NCBI GenBank assembly: GCA_011800805.1
Contig: MPNW01000393.1
Span: 9,458-72,389, forward strand
Reading direction: 5' to 3'
DNA from: Hirudo medicinalis
Taxonomy: Eukaryota > Annelida > Clitellata > Hirudinida > Hirudinidae
DNA length: 62,932 bases
In this document: positions 1-12,481 of the stretch, in pieces
Layout: every line of letters starts with the position of its first letter
Position numbering within the stretch: the stretch's first letter is position 1
Made by a program: the position numbers and the translations under genes
The notes under the pieces: generated by a model
The model's database searches: none
Told to the model about the DNA's origin: nothing
What the model saw: only the letters and a program-made list of their open reading frames with translations

Positions 1-225
1 GTCATCAGGAAGGCGACAACGGCATTGCAATGGCGTATTTATTAGCAAGAGAATGAGATGTCAATCGTTTGTGTAAGTATAGTACATCATATTATTTTTC
101 GCTTTGTTTGTGTGCGTCCGATAGCTTCACTGCGATTAAAAAGTCGACCCGCCTAGGAATACTGACTATCTTGGTCGTTCATGATAAGGATATTGCAAAT
201 ATCCTATTATATCACTCAAGAATTG

Positions 226-231
226 TTTATT
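226..231 (-). terminator. poly(A) signal AATAAA of the minus-strand gene at 264-3264
   Basis: TTTATT on the plus strand reads AATAAA on the minus strand, about 33 nt downstream of the TGA. It supports this as the true 3' end of the gene. Confidence 0.5.
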
Positions 232-263
232 GTACAAAATAATCCTAAGTAAGTTTTTCATTT

Positions 264-3200
264 TCAATTCTCAAACCAATAACCGGGATCTCTTGTTATC
301 GTTCGACTCTTTAAAATGAAGTACAATGATTCCCATGTGCTCTATCAAAATCAAATTAATTAATTATTAAAATATTTAACTAATTTTTTTTCCTAGATAA
401 ACATCAATGAATTGTTATCGTCGTTAACAACACTTACATCGTCCAGCGTTTCTCCTCTCATCATCTTAAATATATCATCAACCAAATTTTCATGATTCTT
501 GGAAACAATCAAAAAGGGGCTGCATGGAGATAAATTATTACTTAATTGTTCATCGACTAAATATCTTATTTAAATGTTGTTAACAAGTTCAAGAGTCACC
601 ATTTTTTTAACGAAGTGTGGTACCACCATGGCAAATCACATGAAGGATCTAGAAGTTTACGACTCAAGTTCTTGTTTATGTGATTACTTATAAACGCTCT
701 TTCGACGATTTCTCCGTTCTTCTGAAGTTATTTAAAGAAAATTGATTAATTACCTGTAATGAGTCATATGTAACTAATAACCAATGGCTAACTTTAATTA
801 GATCCTCATGCGACATGCACGCATCATATACTTTTGACGCAACGTAAAGACTTTTGAGAAAATCATCATAAAAGAGGTATCTCTCCACCATAAAGTCAGG
901 TTGTTCTTTATGCTCGTGGTTAATTGAATCCTCATTAGAATCGGTTGAATCATTTGTAGTTATGAAAGGTTCCATGTCGTTACAATGGTATTTGTCGATT
1001 TGTTTCATGACGGAGTCTGGATATTTACATTCCTGGAAGTTTTAAACTTAGTGGAACCGACGTTCAAAAATAATTAAAGGAAATTAATTAACTTTAAAAA
1101 TAACTTACATTGTTAAAGAAGTAATCCTCCAATTCTCCGAACATAGTCAGAGAGTTGCTAAATATTGTGGAGGTACCATTATCCTAAAAAAAATAAATAT
1201 AAGGAATTTCAGAAGTAGTAAACAAGTTAAATCAAACTGTAATTGTTTGTGATTTGTAAATTTACCTGCATATTTCCTCTGAGAAAATCTAGTTTCCTTT
1301 GCAATTTCTCTTCATCATTTTGGGCTGATGAGAAGAATCTATGCAAGTGGTCAACTTGCAAAAATGGCACCGGGACCTCTCTTAACAGTTTGATGAATGT
1401 TTCATTAAAGGTACACTTTTAAAAAATAACAAATTGATATAAATATATTATCCAGTTATTATATTTCCATCTTGGCTAATTAAAATGGAAAAACGAAGGA
1501 ATATACGATAAAATATGGATTCTCATGAAGGGTTTTTAATCGGTTTAGGACTAACATTTTGTAGTTTTTTATTTCCTTCTACTAAACTTTTCAAAGTCGG
1601 ATCAGAGTCTGCGTCGAACTTTATTTTCGAGAATATTTCGTTGCCTACCATTCGCAAAATTATTGATTTATTATAGCTTATAAATGTAAATACACATTAA
1701 TAATTGCTCCTTTTGTTACTTTTATGAAATAAAAATGACGTGATTCTCTTGGTCTGTTCATCTTTTCCTTCAGGAATGTCTTTTAATTTCCAGAGCCACA
1801 TGAAAAGTTGTGTGTCTACAACGAATGAATTTACTCAAAACTGATAAATAATCACTTGGTGAATATGAACAAGTTTTAATATCTGACATTTTTCTTCCAA
1901 GATTAATGCTTTAAAGTATTCTGTGCCTCTATCCAAGACAGTCTTCAGTAGTTTTATGGCATGACACATATATATTCTGCTGGTCGCCAATGCAAATATA
2001 ATTCTACAAAATTAAAAATAAATTACAATTTTTGACACAGACAATGTTTTGACATCAATTACAACGATATTATTGCTCTTACTGTATTGATGATTTCACA
2101 TCAGACATTTTTTCTGCATTTCCTATCATCTGCATGTAAACTGTATCCAGTATTTGATAACTTTCTTCGTTCAACTGTAGAAATTCAACAAAATTAATTT
2201 ACAAAATTTACAAAATTAATTACCAAAGATTTTAAAACGAACCTCGGCATAAACACCATTGTGTCTGTTTGTAATCACTGCGGTATAGAAAGACTCATAT
2301 CTTTTAAATTCTTTCTCAATTATATACATCACTAGTATTTTTGAATCATTTCCTGTCCATAAAGACGTTTACATAGAATTTTATAACTTTGAGAAAATTG
2401 TTAGCGAATCAAATTAAATGCGGATTCATATAAACCGCCGCAAAAACGCTGAACAATAAATGTCTTTTTATTTATATTTACCTTTGTTTAAGAAATCCTC
2501 TTTCGGATATATTAGGTCATCAATTTCTGCGAGACTTGCATCTTTTATTTTGGGTAGGAGGTTACTGAAGTATATGTAATTGTTTGTTAGATAAATTTAT
2601 CAGTTTAGGCTCACTACCTTCAAAACTTCTACCAACCTCAAAATTGTCGAGGTTTGCTTAAGCCTTTTAAAATTATTCACTGACAACTAAAATTTAATAA
2701 ATATAAGTTAAACAATAAAATTATATTCACAGAATCTACTGAATATTCTCTGTTCACAGATTCTCTCAAATAGTTATCCCTAAAGTAGGTCAACCAACTG
2801 TTTCATAATAAGATACATCTTCCTCTATATCCATGAATGTCTTCGAAATACTTTCAATTTCTGAAAAAAATCATTGCTGACATCATGTCATTAGGATAAT
2901 AAATATAACCATTTGGTTAACTGCTTGTTTATAATAATTACATTGCGTGATTTACTTCTTAATTTATAATAATAATAATAATAATAATATAATAATTATT
3001 TATAATAATGCATTTGGAATGCCTCTATATGAAAATGCCACTCTGAATATGTTTACATTGGGAACTGTTTCAACGAAAGAAAGTTTTAAGTAATATAATA
3101 TTAAATATGATGAATGTGATTTCCTGTGACAAATGCAGGTTTTCCTAAATCAGCAGCTGGTAATAAAAGATTAGTTAAACAGATTATTTACCATGGTTTA

Positions 3201-3264
3201 ATTTTCCCCTCCGTCTTTTTCTTGAAACGTCGCTAGACTCAGCTTTGTATTGCTTAGTTGGCAT
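264..3264 (-). CDS. unrecognised 15-exon gene, about 541 aa, helix-rich, nuclear-looking N-terminus
   Basis: I do not recognise this protein. I built the model from splice sites with consistent phase. Exons (minus strand): 3192-3264, 2731-2860, 2637-2686, 2482-2564, 2243-2352, 2083-2174, 1888-2003, 1720-1815, 1556-1644, 1266-1415, 1109-1183, 754-1032, 600-721, 438-519, 264-341. The start is ATG at 3264-3262 (MPTKQYKAE...), followed by a basic RKRRRGK stretch that resembles a nuclear localisation signal. The stop is TGA at 266-264, and an AATAAA on the minus strand lies about 33 nt past it. The product looks helical (segments such as FKRLKQTSTIL, QLFMWLWKLKD, YDDFLKSLYVASKVYD) with an acidic, Ser/Asn-rich insert (TNDSTDSNEDS). 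Introns are 50-80 nt apart from longer ones at 2861-3191 and 520-599. One base appears to be missing in exon 2 (window 2791-2806), where the frame breaks. APC4 and ORC3 were considered and not supported. The gene structure is well supported; the function is unknown. Confidence 0.75.
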
Positions 3265-3879
3265 AATTTCCCAAGATGAAAATCTTCAGCCAATATCTCT
3301 AATCAGAACTATTAACGTAGAAGTTATTTTAAATGTGCTAGATTATTGAACAATCTCAGTAACCAAAGATCCAAGTTTAACAGTTTAATAAAACTTTTAA
3401 ATTTATTATTGACTTTGTAAAATTGCATAGGGTGAATTTATATAGTGTGAATTTAAAGGTCATGAAATTTTTCATCCACTGAAACAGATCGCCCGACAGC
3501 ACTTCATGTCATGATTATGTGAAAAATGAGAGTGTTAATACTTATGCATCTGAGGCTCTTTCTTGAAAGAATCACGAATAGTGGCGATCTGTGATAATAA
3601 ATTCCGTAGCATTTTTTATATAATATTTGACAAAAAACATAATAGGCATGTAACATATATCAACTTGGCTTATCCCAATATCGCTTAAAAGATGGCGACA
3701 ACGTAAAACGAAGACGGTTATAGATGCAATTGAATTCAAAACGTTTCAAGTTTAATGTTTATTGCAAATCTCAATCCATGTCAAACTTGGAGTTCTAACG
3801 TTTGAAATATTGGCTGATTCTAAAATTCTTTCTGAGTGCTCATCAACTACATAACGTCCGAAAAAAAACACTTCCCAGA

Positions 3880-4510
3880 ATACTGCCCCACTTTTGACGG
3901 ACAGTATCAAAACTCACTTTATCAAAACCACACCGCCGTGTCGTCACTTGCACTGATCCGTCATGATCCTTGGTCACCAGTCAGTAGGTCACCGTCGACT
4001 CGTGTTTTAAATTTGGTAGCTTATATTTTGAAATTCCCAAATTCCCGATTATTCAAAAATTCTGCAGTCACTAGACCTCATTCTCCCTAATGCGTTCAAT
4101 TATGCAAGAACCTGAAGTCACTCCTCCATTCTGGAGCCCTTCCAACTACCAAGATCGAACGCGTTCAAAAATACCTCAAAATTTATGGCTCCATCGACTG
4201 AGACTTTTTATGACTTGTCTTTGCTATAAATTATGGTCATAGTCTTGTTCATCGCAAGAATTCCCGATTTTAGAAACCACTATAGAATTCCAAATTTGTA
4301 TAAAAGCCCGCAGTCATCCTTCTCCTCGGCTTACGTCAAGAAAGTGCTCCACTGGTCACAGGCTGAACTTTTTCAGAAACTGCGTCATAAAACCCTGGAA
4401 TTCTCTGCCTCCTGAAATAATTAGCTTTCACGCTTCAAATCCTGCAGTTTCTGCCGCAAAACTTCACTTCCCACTGACTGAAGGAAGTCTTATACTTTTA
4501 CTGTCGTCTG
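3880..4510 (+). mobile_element. degenerate C-terminal fragment of a CR1/Jockey-type LINE reverse transcriptase
   Basis: Several plus-strand frames, broken by shifts and stops, carry the usual order of a non-LTR polymerase tail: a TTKIERVQKYLK block near 4145-4180, a leucine-rich LCYKLW block near 4215, and the diagnostic FRNCVIKPWNSLPPEII ending near 4375-4430. The palm with its catalytic aspartates is absent. This is a 5'-truncated, inactive remnant in the intergenic space between the left-end gene and PCF11. The family-level assignment rests on the WNSLP tail pattern. Which clade (CR1, L2 or Jockey) cannot be settled by eye. Confidence 0.65.
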
Positions 4511-4879
4511 GGGCGTTAAATTGTGCTTTTCTTAATCAATCACATAAACCTCTCTTAAGTTAAAGGTAAAGCCAAGATTTAAAGCTGGTTACATGCAATA
4601 GTTTATTGAATCCAGGCTTCACGTAAATTACTGAAGACTATAAATTTGATCGTTAGATGTTGGACAGAGCATCTCCCAGTTCACGAATTTCACAAAAGTA
4701 ATGAAATGTATAAAAAAATTTCTTTATACACGCATTAAAGTAGGTTAATGTACTAAAATTGAGATATTAACCATTAAATTTGATTATGCATGTTTGGCAT
4801 GCTTGGCAGTTGTCAGTCAAGGTTGAATAAAATAAATTTTTCCCTGATTATTTCTACAATTAATATTCATGAACGCAAT

Positions 4880-5115
4880 GAGGAAAGGAGCTACATCTTG
4901 TAGACAAATTTCAAAAATGGATTGCCGCCTTATACCCAGCACGCACCGACAGACGGGGACCGTGCGGTCTGAAGACGGGTTGCCCGGTTTGCCTAGTTCA
5001 GCAGGTTATAGCCGGGCAAAATGTCGGGATAGGGACGGGACCCGCAGGGGAAAGAGGCTCGCTAATGTATCAAAGAGCCCACAAGGGTCCCGTGCGTAGC
5101 CCAGTTGCTTATACC
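4880..5115. other. GC-rich island of unknown nature in AT-rich intergenic DNA
   Basis: About 230 bp with far higher GC than its surroundings. It is bracketed by the related words CTTATACCCAGC (near 4929) and CTTATACCCGCC (near 5108), and contains several GGGAC/GTCCC words. The only open frame (4869-5099) has no family resemblance. A similar word, CGGGTCCCG, recurs near 5532. It could be a transposon or SINE fragment. Confidence 0.35.
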
Positions 5116-6889
5116 CGCCGGAAAATAATGTGTATATATGTTTGTGTGCATGTATGTGTATAAGATAAATTTTATTCATAATTAATGATATTTCTATAAT
5201 GTAAACATTTAGTGAATACTTGCAATTACTCTGTAAAATTGTTTAGTTATATATAACAATAGTTTCATTATACAACAGCACGGGTCTTATATTTAGCGGT
5301 AAAATTGGACTCATTGTGCATTCGTTGTGGATTTGTTACCGAATTCAGCGATACAGGCGCTGTCAGTTGAAAGAGTTGAACACCGAAAAAGTGAGTTAAT
5401 CAATTTAATAATTGCATTTTTGGCACATTTGTTTTAGGGAAGAAGATTAAGCAACGATAATTTTTCAAAAAACCTTCTGCAGCACGAGTTTATCACCATA
5501 CGTTTCAGAGAGAACCGCTTTTCTTCCCGCGTGGGACCCAGTCGGGTCCCGATTTCTTGTGCTTGCATCATCGTGCTCACAACGAGCAAAGTAGTACCTC
5601 CGCAACTAATTGTTTATTTAAAAAAAAATAAAAGTGTTCTTGTAGGTTTATTTCCGGAAAAGTGAGAGCCTTGCTCGGTCATTTTTGGCCTGTCCTCCTC
5701 CTAATGCTTTCAATATCCCAGCCTAAATTGCCTAAAATTGCACTAAGCCACTAAAGAGCTCATATAAACCTTTTTCTCCTTCTGCCGAATGTATAATTAG
5801 ACTTCGTCAGCAATTTCTCTGTATAATTAGTGAGTTCGGCACAGATATGTTGGAGTTTCCTGGGCACCATAGATCGAAAGTTTCACATTAAATAAATTAA
5901 AATCAATCAATGAAGGTGTTAATACAATCTGTGGTTGCGGGCTTAAGAAATTACTCAACCTTAATGTTATAGTTATGTGAGAGGCTACAATATCATTGTT
6001 TTTCAATTCATATCATGTTGAGAAATGCTTAACTTAATTATTTGAGTACATAAAAAATTTCTTGTATCGTTAGAACATTGTTAGAACAAGAATTTTCAAT
6101 TTTAGCTTTTGTGAGAAAATTCAAATGTTAATGAGTTTTGTGCTGTTTCCCTGAGTTTCTAAAAAAGAATCGCCTCTGTTGATCACGCATTCTACATGGA
6201 AAAAAAATCTTGTTTTACCGAGACTTAAATCTCCAACGCGAGGTGATGAATGCTTTATTTCCAAGCAAAGGCATAAAATCGTGCCAAACCACCAAAGAGC
6301 TGTAAATCTTCTCTCGGCCACATACATGCGACAATATAGTTTTGAATTTTATACATATATTTCTTGACATCAATAATAAAAATAGCGAATAAATCAACGA
6401 TAAACATTCAACATATACATGTGCTATAGCAATGCAGATATAAATCCTATTTACACAATTATTACAAAATTCAAATTTAATTAACATTATAATAAGAATA
6501 AAATAATAATAATTAAAATTAAATAACATTTATGGCACAAAACTTAGTTTTTTCGTCATGAATATTAAGTGTTTAAATTATCGGGGTTAAAAAAGCCGCA
6601 GCCTTAAATAATATGTTTATGAAAACGTTTTCATAGTAAATTACTTTTTAAAATTAGGATTTATTAATATTTAATAAAAATGAAATTTAAAATGATATAA
6701 AAACGTGTAAATATTAGCTAACAAAAATTAATAGCCAAATTGTACATTGATATGTCGGGGGCCATCATAAGAATTGGGGTATTGGTGCGCGTCGATTCGT
6801 TTTAGCTGGACGTACCACTACTGTTAGGTCATCGCGTGTAATTGTAAGATAGTTGGTTTGATTACGTTAATTTGGGCGTGTTCGCTACT

Positions 6890-6923
6890 TTTAGCTCGTC
6901 CAACAGTTTGCGTCATCGCGGAG
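6890..6923 (+). promoter_or_regulatory. possible PCF11 5' UTR exon end (donor GAG/GTAAAC)
   Basis: A good donor (GCGGAG, then GTAAAC at 6924) lies about 450 bp upstream of an acceptor-like TTTGTAAATAG that abuts the PCF11 ATG at 7377. This suggests a noncoding first exon ending at 6923 in a locally GC-rich stretch. It is inference only. Confidence 0.35.
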
Positions 6924-7376
6924 GTAAACGGGCCTCGTCTCCATGTTTTTATGCTTTTTGTTTCTTTGAAAGGGAATAAAATTGTTCATATCGAGGTTCT
7001 TTTTGTGTTTTGATCGAAAATGCCCTTGATGATGGAACAACGCTTAAATATATTATCACAACTTGAATCGTGAGACGTATGTGAAGATCTTTGCCAGGAG
7101 GGGGAGTGGGCCGCATACGGATATAAGCATTTCGGGCTTATAGTATAATCGCGGCATCTGCGTCGATAACGAGCCAGAAATATTTCTATTGGGCCGACTT
7201 CAGATCAATACAAAACATATTTCGCAATTTAAATGCTAATTAACGATTTGAAACTTTCCGAATTTTGAGTTAGAATATTGGGCTGTTGGTTGTTGGACGT
7301 TGCCACTGTCGTTACACATTATTCAATTAGAAATAAATGTATCTGACATTATCTAAAATTTGCGTTTTGTAAATAG

Positions 7377-10300
7377 ATGGCAGATGAGGAGTTTATGTCT
7401 GAGTACAAGCTCACCCTTAGTGAACTGGTCACCAATGCCAAAATCACAATCAACGTTTTGTCCATGTTGGCTGATGAAAACAAGAAATTCGCACCACAGA
7501 TTGCAGAGGCCGTTGAGGAAAGAATAAGAACAGTAGGTGTTTAATTGTTTAAAATTACAATTAACTACAATTGTCTAGAATTCCCTACATTTTGTTGGAA
7601 TATCTTTTCATGTTTGCAAAATGTTTGAATATAATTCGTCTGTTTTCATGAAGTATTTGTAATCTTTCAGGCCACTCCGGGTCAGAAGCTTCCAGCCCTG
7701 TACCTCATAGATTCCATCATAAAGAATGTCAAAGACAGCGACTACCTCAAGATATTTACGAAAAATATAGTTTCTCTTTTCATCTGTGTTTTTGAACGTG
7801 GTGATGAGAGGATTCGATCGGCCATGTACAAGCTTCGACAGACTTGGATCGAATTGTTTCCGAACGACGTACTTCTAAAGTTGGATCTTGCCGTTAATTC
7901 CATCGACCCGGCTTGGCCCATCACAGCCGTTCGCCCTGTTGTCGGTCAACAGGCAGTTCACCTAAATCCAGATTTTTTGAACAAGGCTAAGGTTAGTTTT
8001 GAGATTTTGTGGTTAAATTCTCGTTCTCGATCGAAAAGTTGCTTCTGCTACGATGTTCTACTTAAATGTCACGGTCGCGATCTTATTAAAAGTTTATTAA
8101 TTTTTTGTTTCAGGTAAGCACTCAAGCGTGTATTTTAGCTTTCAGTTTATTCCAATTAATGTTGCTTAAATATTTTGCATCGTCCATTGCATCCAGTACG
8201 TTTGCGTGGGTCTTGCAATTCGCGGTCTTAACTTAGTGTCAACGATGACATTTTATCGTGATTCCTTTCTCAGATCCCGATGGCGTTATTCGATTGTTAA
8301 CTGTATGGTTCATGATCGATGCAAATTCGCCAATTTTGTCAGCCAAGCTAACCCCGCCCATTATATTTTATTGAAATTTCTTCCTAGCCTTTTTGGTCTT
8401 GTTAACTGGCCGTCCCTGTTGTTTGGCATTTGATGAAATCATTTTGATCTCTGGTGCCTGCAAAGGGAATAAAAATGTGCTTTGCAGTTGAAACTGTTTG
8501 TGATGTGTTTTTAATGGAAAGACAAAAAACAATTGTCAGATCTTGGTTGTGTTGTTTTCATTATTTTGATAGCTGATCTCAAACTTGTTAATTGCAATAA
8601 TTTACATGTAAAAATAACGTGGCTTAAAAAATCATGGGGAGTAACAGGAAGCTGTTTCAAGAGGCCTGATGCCCAAATGACTTGTTTTTGTTTTTTTGGA
8701 CTGAATTGTTGATTTGTATAGAAACAACTATGAATTTCACCTCCAGGAAGCTCTTAAAGGCCTTACTAGCACTAACAGTCAGAAAGGTGTTCGTCAGTCA
8801 GAGATGGAAAAGTTAGGAGGGGATGGGAAGGAAGAACGGGCTGTGGCAGAGGTTGAGGGCAGTGTGCCGGTCTCCGGTGGGTCGAGTGCTGCTGCACTTG
8901 GCTCGGAAGCAGAAATGCTCTTTCAGAAGCAGCTGATGGCTAAGCAATTATTGGCTAAGCAGCAAGAGTTATTGCAGATCCAGCAAAGGAGGGTAGAAAT
9001 TGAGTTGGCCAAAGCCCAAATGCAGATTGAGCAGGCTAAGCAGCTGGCATTGCAGAAGCCAAAACAAACCCAGGAAGTGTCTATTAATGATGCTGGTGAA
9101 GATAAGACTCCAAAAAAATCTAAGGCCAAAAGAAGCAGGACATCGTCGGGGGCTGAAGATGCTGAGGGATCAAAAAGCAATGAGAAAGCTCCAGAAGAGG
9201 CAAGGATTTGAGATTTTTGTCTAGATTTGGTGATTGAGGTTTTCATTTCTAAGTGACTTTATGATCATTGGGTTCATATTACCTTTAATAGCCTGCAATG
9301 ACAAGTCTGCTTAAGAGCAAATCTCCCATTAAAGCCGCCGAATCTGCTAAAACCGAACTCGGAGCAGATCCTCGGCGGACGCTTTTGTCTGCTGAGGAAC
9401 CTTTGAGCGTCTCTGGTGTGATGCCAGAAAAGCCTCAGGCCAAGAAGAGGAAGTCGGGAGATGCTCAAAAAGTAGACCCAAGGCTGAGGAAGAAGATGAT
9501 GCTGAACAAAGATGGTGCAAGCGTTGCCGTAAGTATCGCAAAACCACCTACTGGTGCTAAAACTGCCCAAGGGACCAGTGAAAAGCCCAGAGTTGGTGTA
9601 GAAGTGAAAGCAGTGGGAACCAAGACAGAAAATGCCAAAGTTGCAAAGGAAGTCACTCTCTCTGAAGATCTCAAGTAGGGACAAATTGAAGCTTTTGTGC
9701 ATTGAAATTATTGGAATGAATACCACAAATTTATTTACAGGGATTTATTTGGAAATGTGGACAAAGATTTTAGAACCCAAATGCATTCAGCACCTAAGAC
9801 CTCTTTACCTGACACACAGTGGAAAGTTCTTAAGTCTGAAGGTCAGAATGTGCCGGCATACAACTTTGCACATCATAAGGTTGTTGGAGGTGAAAGACGG
9901 ATGAACGTCCAAAACAGATTTGGTCCTTATGGCAAACACCTGGGGGCTATGCATGGCAATCGAAAGACCCTTCTTCCGACGCCTGCCCCCATCTTTGGTC
10001 AGGATTTGAAACCTCGGCAAGCAACCGTGGACAATTTCGAAAAGTTGCAAGAGATGAAGAGGGAATTGGATGTTGAGGCTGAAAGACTTAATTCTTTAAG
10101 TTATGATGCCTCCAAAAATGGAGACTTTGAAGCTTTTGAAGCTGATGTGATGAGGGGAAATTCTCTTCTCAACAAAGCCCGGTGGAATAACTGGAGACAC
10201 CAAGAAAGGGGAGCTAAAAGACCTAGAAGACAAGCAGGAAGCGAACAATTCCACAATGGGCCGCCATTTGGAAATAGACCACAACATCGGTCTCTCTTAC

Positions 10301-12026
10301 ATGCTCCACCGAGAGTGGCAAATTTTTCAGAAGCTCAACCACACCGACCGTCTCCCCCACATCCGCAGTTTCCACATCAACCTTCCCCGCCACAGTTTTG
10401 TGGCCAACCCCGATCTCCCGGTCAGGGTAACTTTGGCCACGGACACAATGAATATAGGGGAGACGATTATAATTTTGACCACTTTGGAGGTGATAGGTAT
10501 AACAGGGAAACGCATTATCGTGATGAAAACTGTCGGTCTCTTGCTGAAGGTTCGTGGGGTGGATACCAGCCACCGAATCCTCATAATCCACCTCCGAGGC
10601 CGTCAAATCCAATAGATTGGCGCAAGCCTGGGCCCCAACAAGCATTCTCTCAATCCTCTATCAATTCCACAACTTCGGTCACTAAAGGCTCGTTTGGCTC
10701 CGGTCATCATAACAACTTCAACGTGCAAAATAATGACCGGGCCCCTCCAGGGAATAGCCAGACCTCTGAGAATTATGTCCACCAATTGTTCTCGAAGCTG
10801 ACCAAGTTTGGATTTTTAAACAATATTGTAACCAGTAACTCGAAAGACCAGGAAAAGATTCCCAGGATGTCTGACTTTGATGTTAAACAAATGAAGATGT
10901 GAGTTTTCTCTGACTTAAAAGTTTGCATTGAATTGAAATATGAGCTAAAATGTTGTTTATTTAACTTGCAGAAAGTACAGGTCTCTGATTGAAGAATTGA
11001 GTTCGGGCACGCTGTGCAGAACTTGCGGTCTTACTTTTCCACCGACAAAAGGAGTGGAGAGAAAGAAAGGAGAAGAACAAGCCAAAGCAAGATACCTTAT
11101 GCACCTGGATTGGCATTTCCAAGTGAATAAGAAGGCCAATTCCATTCCAAAAGCCGAAAGATGTCGCGAATATTATCCGGATCAAGATACTTGGTATCGT
11201 TATGAGGTGGTCAACGTCACCAGAATTCCCATAGAGGACGTGGACGAAGGGGACGTCAAGAAAGAAGATGCAGGATCGAGCTCCGTCGCAGGAAAGTCTA
11301 AGTGCATCGACGCCGCCGAAGATAAACTCGAATCCATGAAGGAGAAGTACAAGGCAGACTTGAGCACTTTTGTCTACAAGAACATGGTGAAAGAGAATGA
11401 AAAATGCTTCATCTGCCATGAGGGGTTCGAATCTTACTGGGATGATGAGAAGGAGGAATGGGGTCTCAGGGATGCCTACATGCTGAAAGAAAAATTGTTC
11501 CATTCGAGCTGCTTCCTCGAATACGAAGAGGTCGGTTGTATCTCTTAATTCGTTAATTAATGTGGCTATTGATTTGATAACGTTATTGTTTATATTCTTT
11601 CTACTTGATTTTTTTTTGCTTTTGATGATCGGTGGAAAGCATCGGGTTTGATGTTTTGATGAGTCTCGAACAATTAGACGAGGCCTTGGGGTCGTGCGTT
11701 TTCCGAGAATGTTTGAAGAGGAAGAAATGGCTGTTTGAAATTTTGATCGACATGAATGTCATTATTATAATATTGTTGATGAATTTCTTCTTCAGCATGA
11801 CTTGAGCATCGTGGAACAACAGTCTTCGACAACTCCGTCCATTCCCAACGACAGCCTACACTCCGAACAGGATGCTAAAGAAGACATTGAAAATAAAGTA
11901 GAAGCTTCGGGTGGCAAAATTCTCGTCGAATGTGCCGTTTTACCCGATGTCGAGGCAGACGCCGAAGAAGCAAAAGTAGGTTTGGAGGAAAGTGATGACG
12001 CTAAATGCATCCCCGATCTAGTTTGA
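7377..12026 (+). CDS. PCF11: PCF11, pre-mRNA cleavage complex II subunit
   Basis: PCF11 binds the RNA polymerase II CTD and couples cleavage/polyadenylation to termination in the nucleus. Seven coding exons: 7377-7532, 7671-7991, 8747-9199, 9292-9674, 9741-10898, 10972-11530, 11796-12026; all phases agree and give about 1086 aa (human is about 1555). Residues 1 to about 140 form the CTD-interaction domain (ITINVLSMLADENKKFAPQI, LYLIDSIIKNV, WPITAVRP). Residues about 210-265 are a Gln/Glu/Lys coiled coil. The exon 4 product carries SGDAQKVDPRLRKK. Exon 5 is Pro/His/Asn/Arg-rich. Exon 6 has the first zinc finger (CRTCGLTF...HLDWHF), a WYRYEVV segment where the CLP1-binding region lies, and the second finger (CFICHEGF...FHSSCF). 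The start is the ATG that opens the CID; an AATAAA follows at 12104. Intron 3 appears to use a GC donor (GAG/GCAAGG). Confidence 0.95.
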
Positions 12027-12103
12027 CAAACAATTCACCTCAAATGACTCATAGCTAATTCTGTGATGGTAACTTATTATACATTGTTGTCAATTTCTTG
12101 ACT

Positions 12104-12109
12104 AATAAA
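12104..12109 (+). terminator. PCF11 poly(A) signal AATAAA
   Basis: AATAAA 78 nt after the PCF11 TGA. A second AATAAA occurs at 12168-12173. Confidence 0.7.
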
Positions 12110-12134
12110 GACGTTTCATAAAACTTTCCGGAGC

Positions 12135-12140
12135 TTTATT
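12135..12140 (-). terminator. poly(A) signal AATAAA for the minus-strand F-box gene
   Basis: TTTATT on the plus strand is the first minus-strand AATAAA downstream of the F-box gene stop (12482). It lies only about 26 bp past the PCF11 signal, so the two 3' ends should abut or overlap. Confidence 0.5.
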
Positions 12141-12481
12141 CTTTACGACATGTTTTTGTGTTCTTTCAATAAATTCAAATGAGATTCAAACCCAAGCCTT
12201 TTGAGTTAAGCATTCTTAATTAAACAAAATGTTTCACACAAACAGTCAAATTCAGTCGTAATCTGCAGTAGATCAAAATCACGTTCGCTCGTGACATCGA
12301 CGAATTCAAAATCGGGCCGAATGGTACACTGGAGCAATAGGAGGTGAATGTCATAAATAACTCGCAAGCAAAATGAAACCATGCAGGTCTGCATGTTTGA
12401 GACTGTTATTTTTGTCAAAGTAGAATTAGTCACAAAGTTACACTGCTACACAAGGAATCATTTGAGATTCATTTGGCTGAA

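Noticed and set aside
264..3264. Assignment of the left-end gene to APC4 or ORC3
   Set aside because: A WL-containing helix and the general layout suggested APC4, and the NLS-like start suggested ORC3. There is no WD40 region, and no sustained alignable motif for either.
9274..9726. 150-codon minus-strand frame and others opposite PCF11
   Set aside because: Shadow of PCF11 exon 4; the plus strand has phase-consistent splicing and PCF11 motifs.
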